6,602 nt of DNA, taken from Clostridiales bacterium. Its GTDB lineage: Bacteria > Bacillota > Clostridia > Oscillospirales > Oscillospiraceae. Below, one piece after another: positions 6,538-6,602 of the stretch. Each line of letters begins with the position of its first letter. Positions within the stretch are counted from its first letter, which is position 1. The notes beneath the pieces are model-generated. The model did no database searches and was not told the DNA's origin. It was given only the letters and a program-made list of their open reading frames with translations. Where the stretch lies: NCBI GenBank assembly GCA_003516765.1, contig DPCD01000178.1, positions 1,331 through 7,932 on the forward strand, read 5' to 3'. The position numbers and the translations under genes are program-made.

Positions 6538-6565
6538 AATGTATCCGTCTGCTCTATGCTGCGCC
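6505..6565. repeat. Nested three-part inverted repeat
   Basis: Three successive complementary pairs share one centre: GGCGCA/TGCGCC (6505-6510 and 6560-6565), ATAG/CTAT (6519-6522 and 6554-6557), and CAGACGG/CCGTCTG (6530-6536 and 6545-6551) around an eight-base loop. The internal loops are asymmetric. This is what a folded RNA stem with bulges, or a protein-bound extended palindrome, would look like. Confidence 0.65.
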
Positions 6566-6602
6566 GGGATTTGCCGGGCTTTCTTTGTCAAGGAGCAAAG
6601 GG

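Larger units (their letters stand above)
6221..6602 (-). other. Inverted-repeat-rich region upstream of tnpW; no convincing gene
   Basis: These 382 bases carry many complementary segments (listed separately), more than expected for coding sequence. A minus-strand frame is open from the right edge to 6268. It could start only at a TTG (6591-6589) without a clear ribosome site, and its product is rich in Arg, Gly, Cys and Ser with no recognisable domain. I therefore do not call it a gene, although it could be the 3' end of a frame entering from outside the window. The stretch nearest tnpW (6221-6290) is AT-richer and could hold a promoter, but I see no good -35/-10 pair. A structured leader RNA or an element transfer site are the two readings I consider most likely. 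Confidence 0.45.

Noticed and set aside
6268..6591. Minus-strand 107-residue open frame as a protein gene
   Set aside because: It has only a TTG start without a clear ribosome site and a low-complexity Arg/Gly/Cys-rich product, and it overlaps many inverted repeats. I could not exclude that it is the 3' end of a longer frame from outside the window.
6221..6602. CRISPR array or tandem repeats
   Set aside because: The repeated segments are inverted and of different sequence. There are no regularly spaced direct repeats.

Overview
The window looks like a moderately GC-rich Firmicutes chromosome of clostridial/Oscillospiraceae type, interrupted by the end of a mobile element. The evidence is strong AGGAGG ribosome sites, a YitT-family membrane protein, a transglutaminase-like lipoprotein and a TnpX/TndX-style recombinase with a TnpW protein. 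The genus cannot be fixed from this sequence alone.

Positions 1-4045 are ordinary chromosome, with three genes all read rightward. They are the 3' part of a type IIA topoisomerase A subunit (more ParC-like than GyrA-like), a complete YitT/DUF2179 integral membrane protein, and a secreted lipoprotein with a transglutaminase-like fold and an acidic Pro/Glu-rich tail. Gaps of 15 and 50 bases with no visible terminator suggest co-transcription, although the functions are not obviously related. A complete tRNA-Gly(GCC) with encoded CCA follows at 4109-4184. It has its own near-consensus promoter just after the lipoprotein stop codon, and a strong hairpin terminator lies downstream.

From about 4185 rightward the character changes. 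A large serine recombinase (5954 back to 4272) faces the tRNA. Upstream of it in the same direction is a small TnpW-like protein (6220 back to 6044). This is the arrangement expected at the end of a Tn4451/Tn5397-like transposon or an integrative conjugative or mobilizable element. The element presumably continues past the right edge, and its left junction should lie in the short gap between the tRNA and the recombinase stop codon. A promoter with a perfect TATAAT sits between tnpW and the recombinase, so the recombinase can be expressed on its own.

The last ~380 bases (6221-6602) hold no convincing gene but are dense in inverted repeats. These include a nested stem structure and an 11-base inverted repeat whose pairing excludes it. 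This is the least explained part of the window, and it could be a structured leader RNA or a transfer/processing site of the element.
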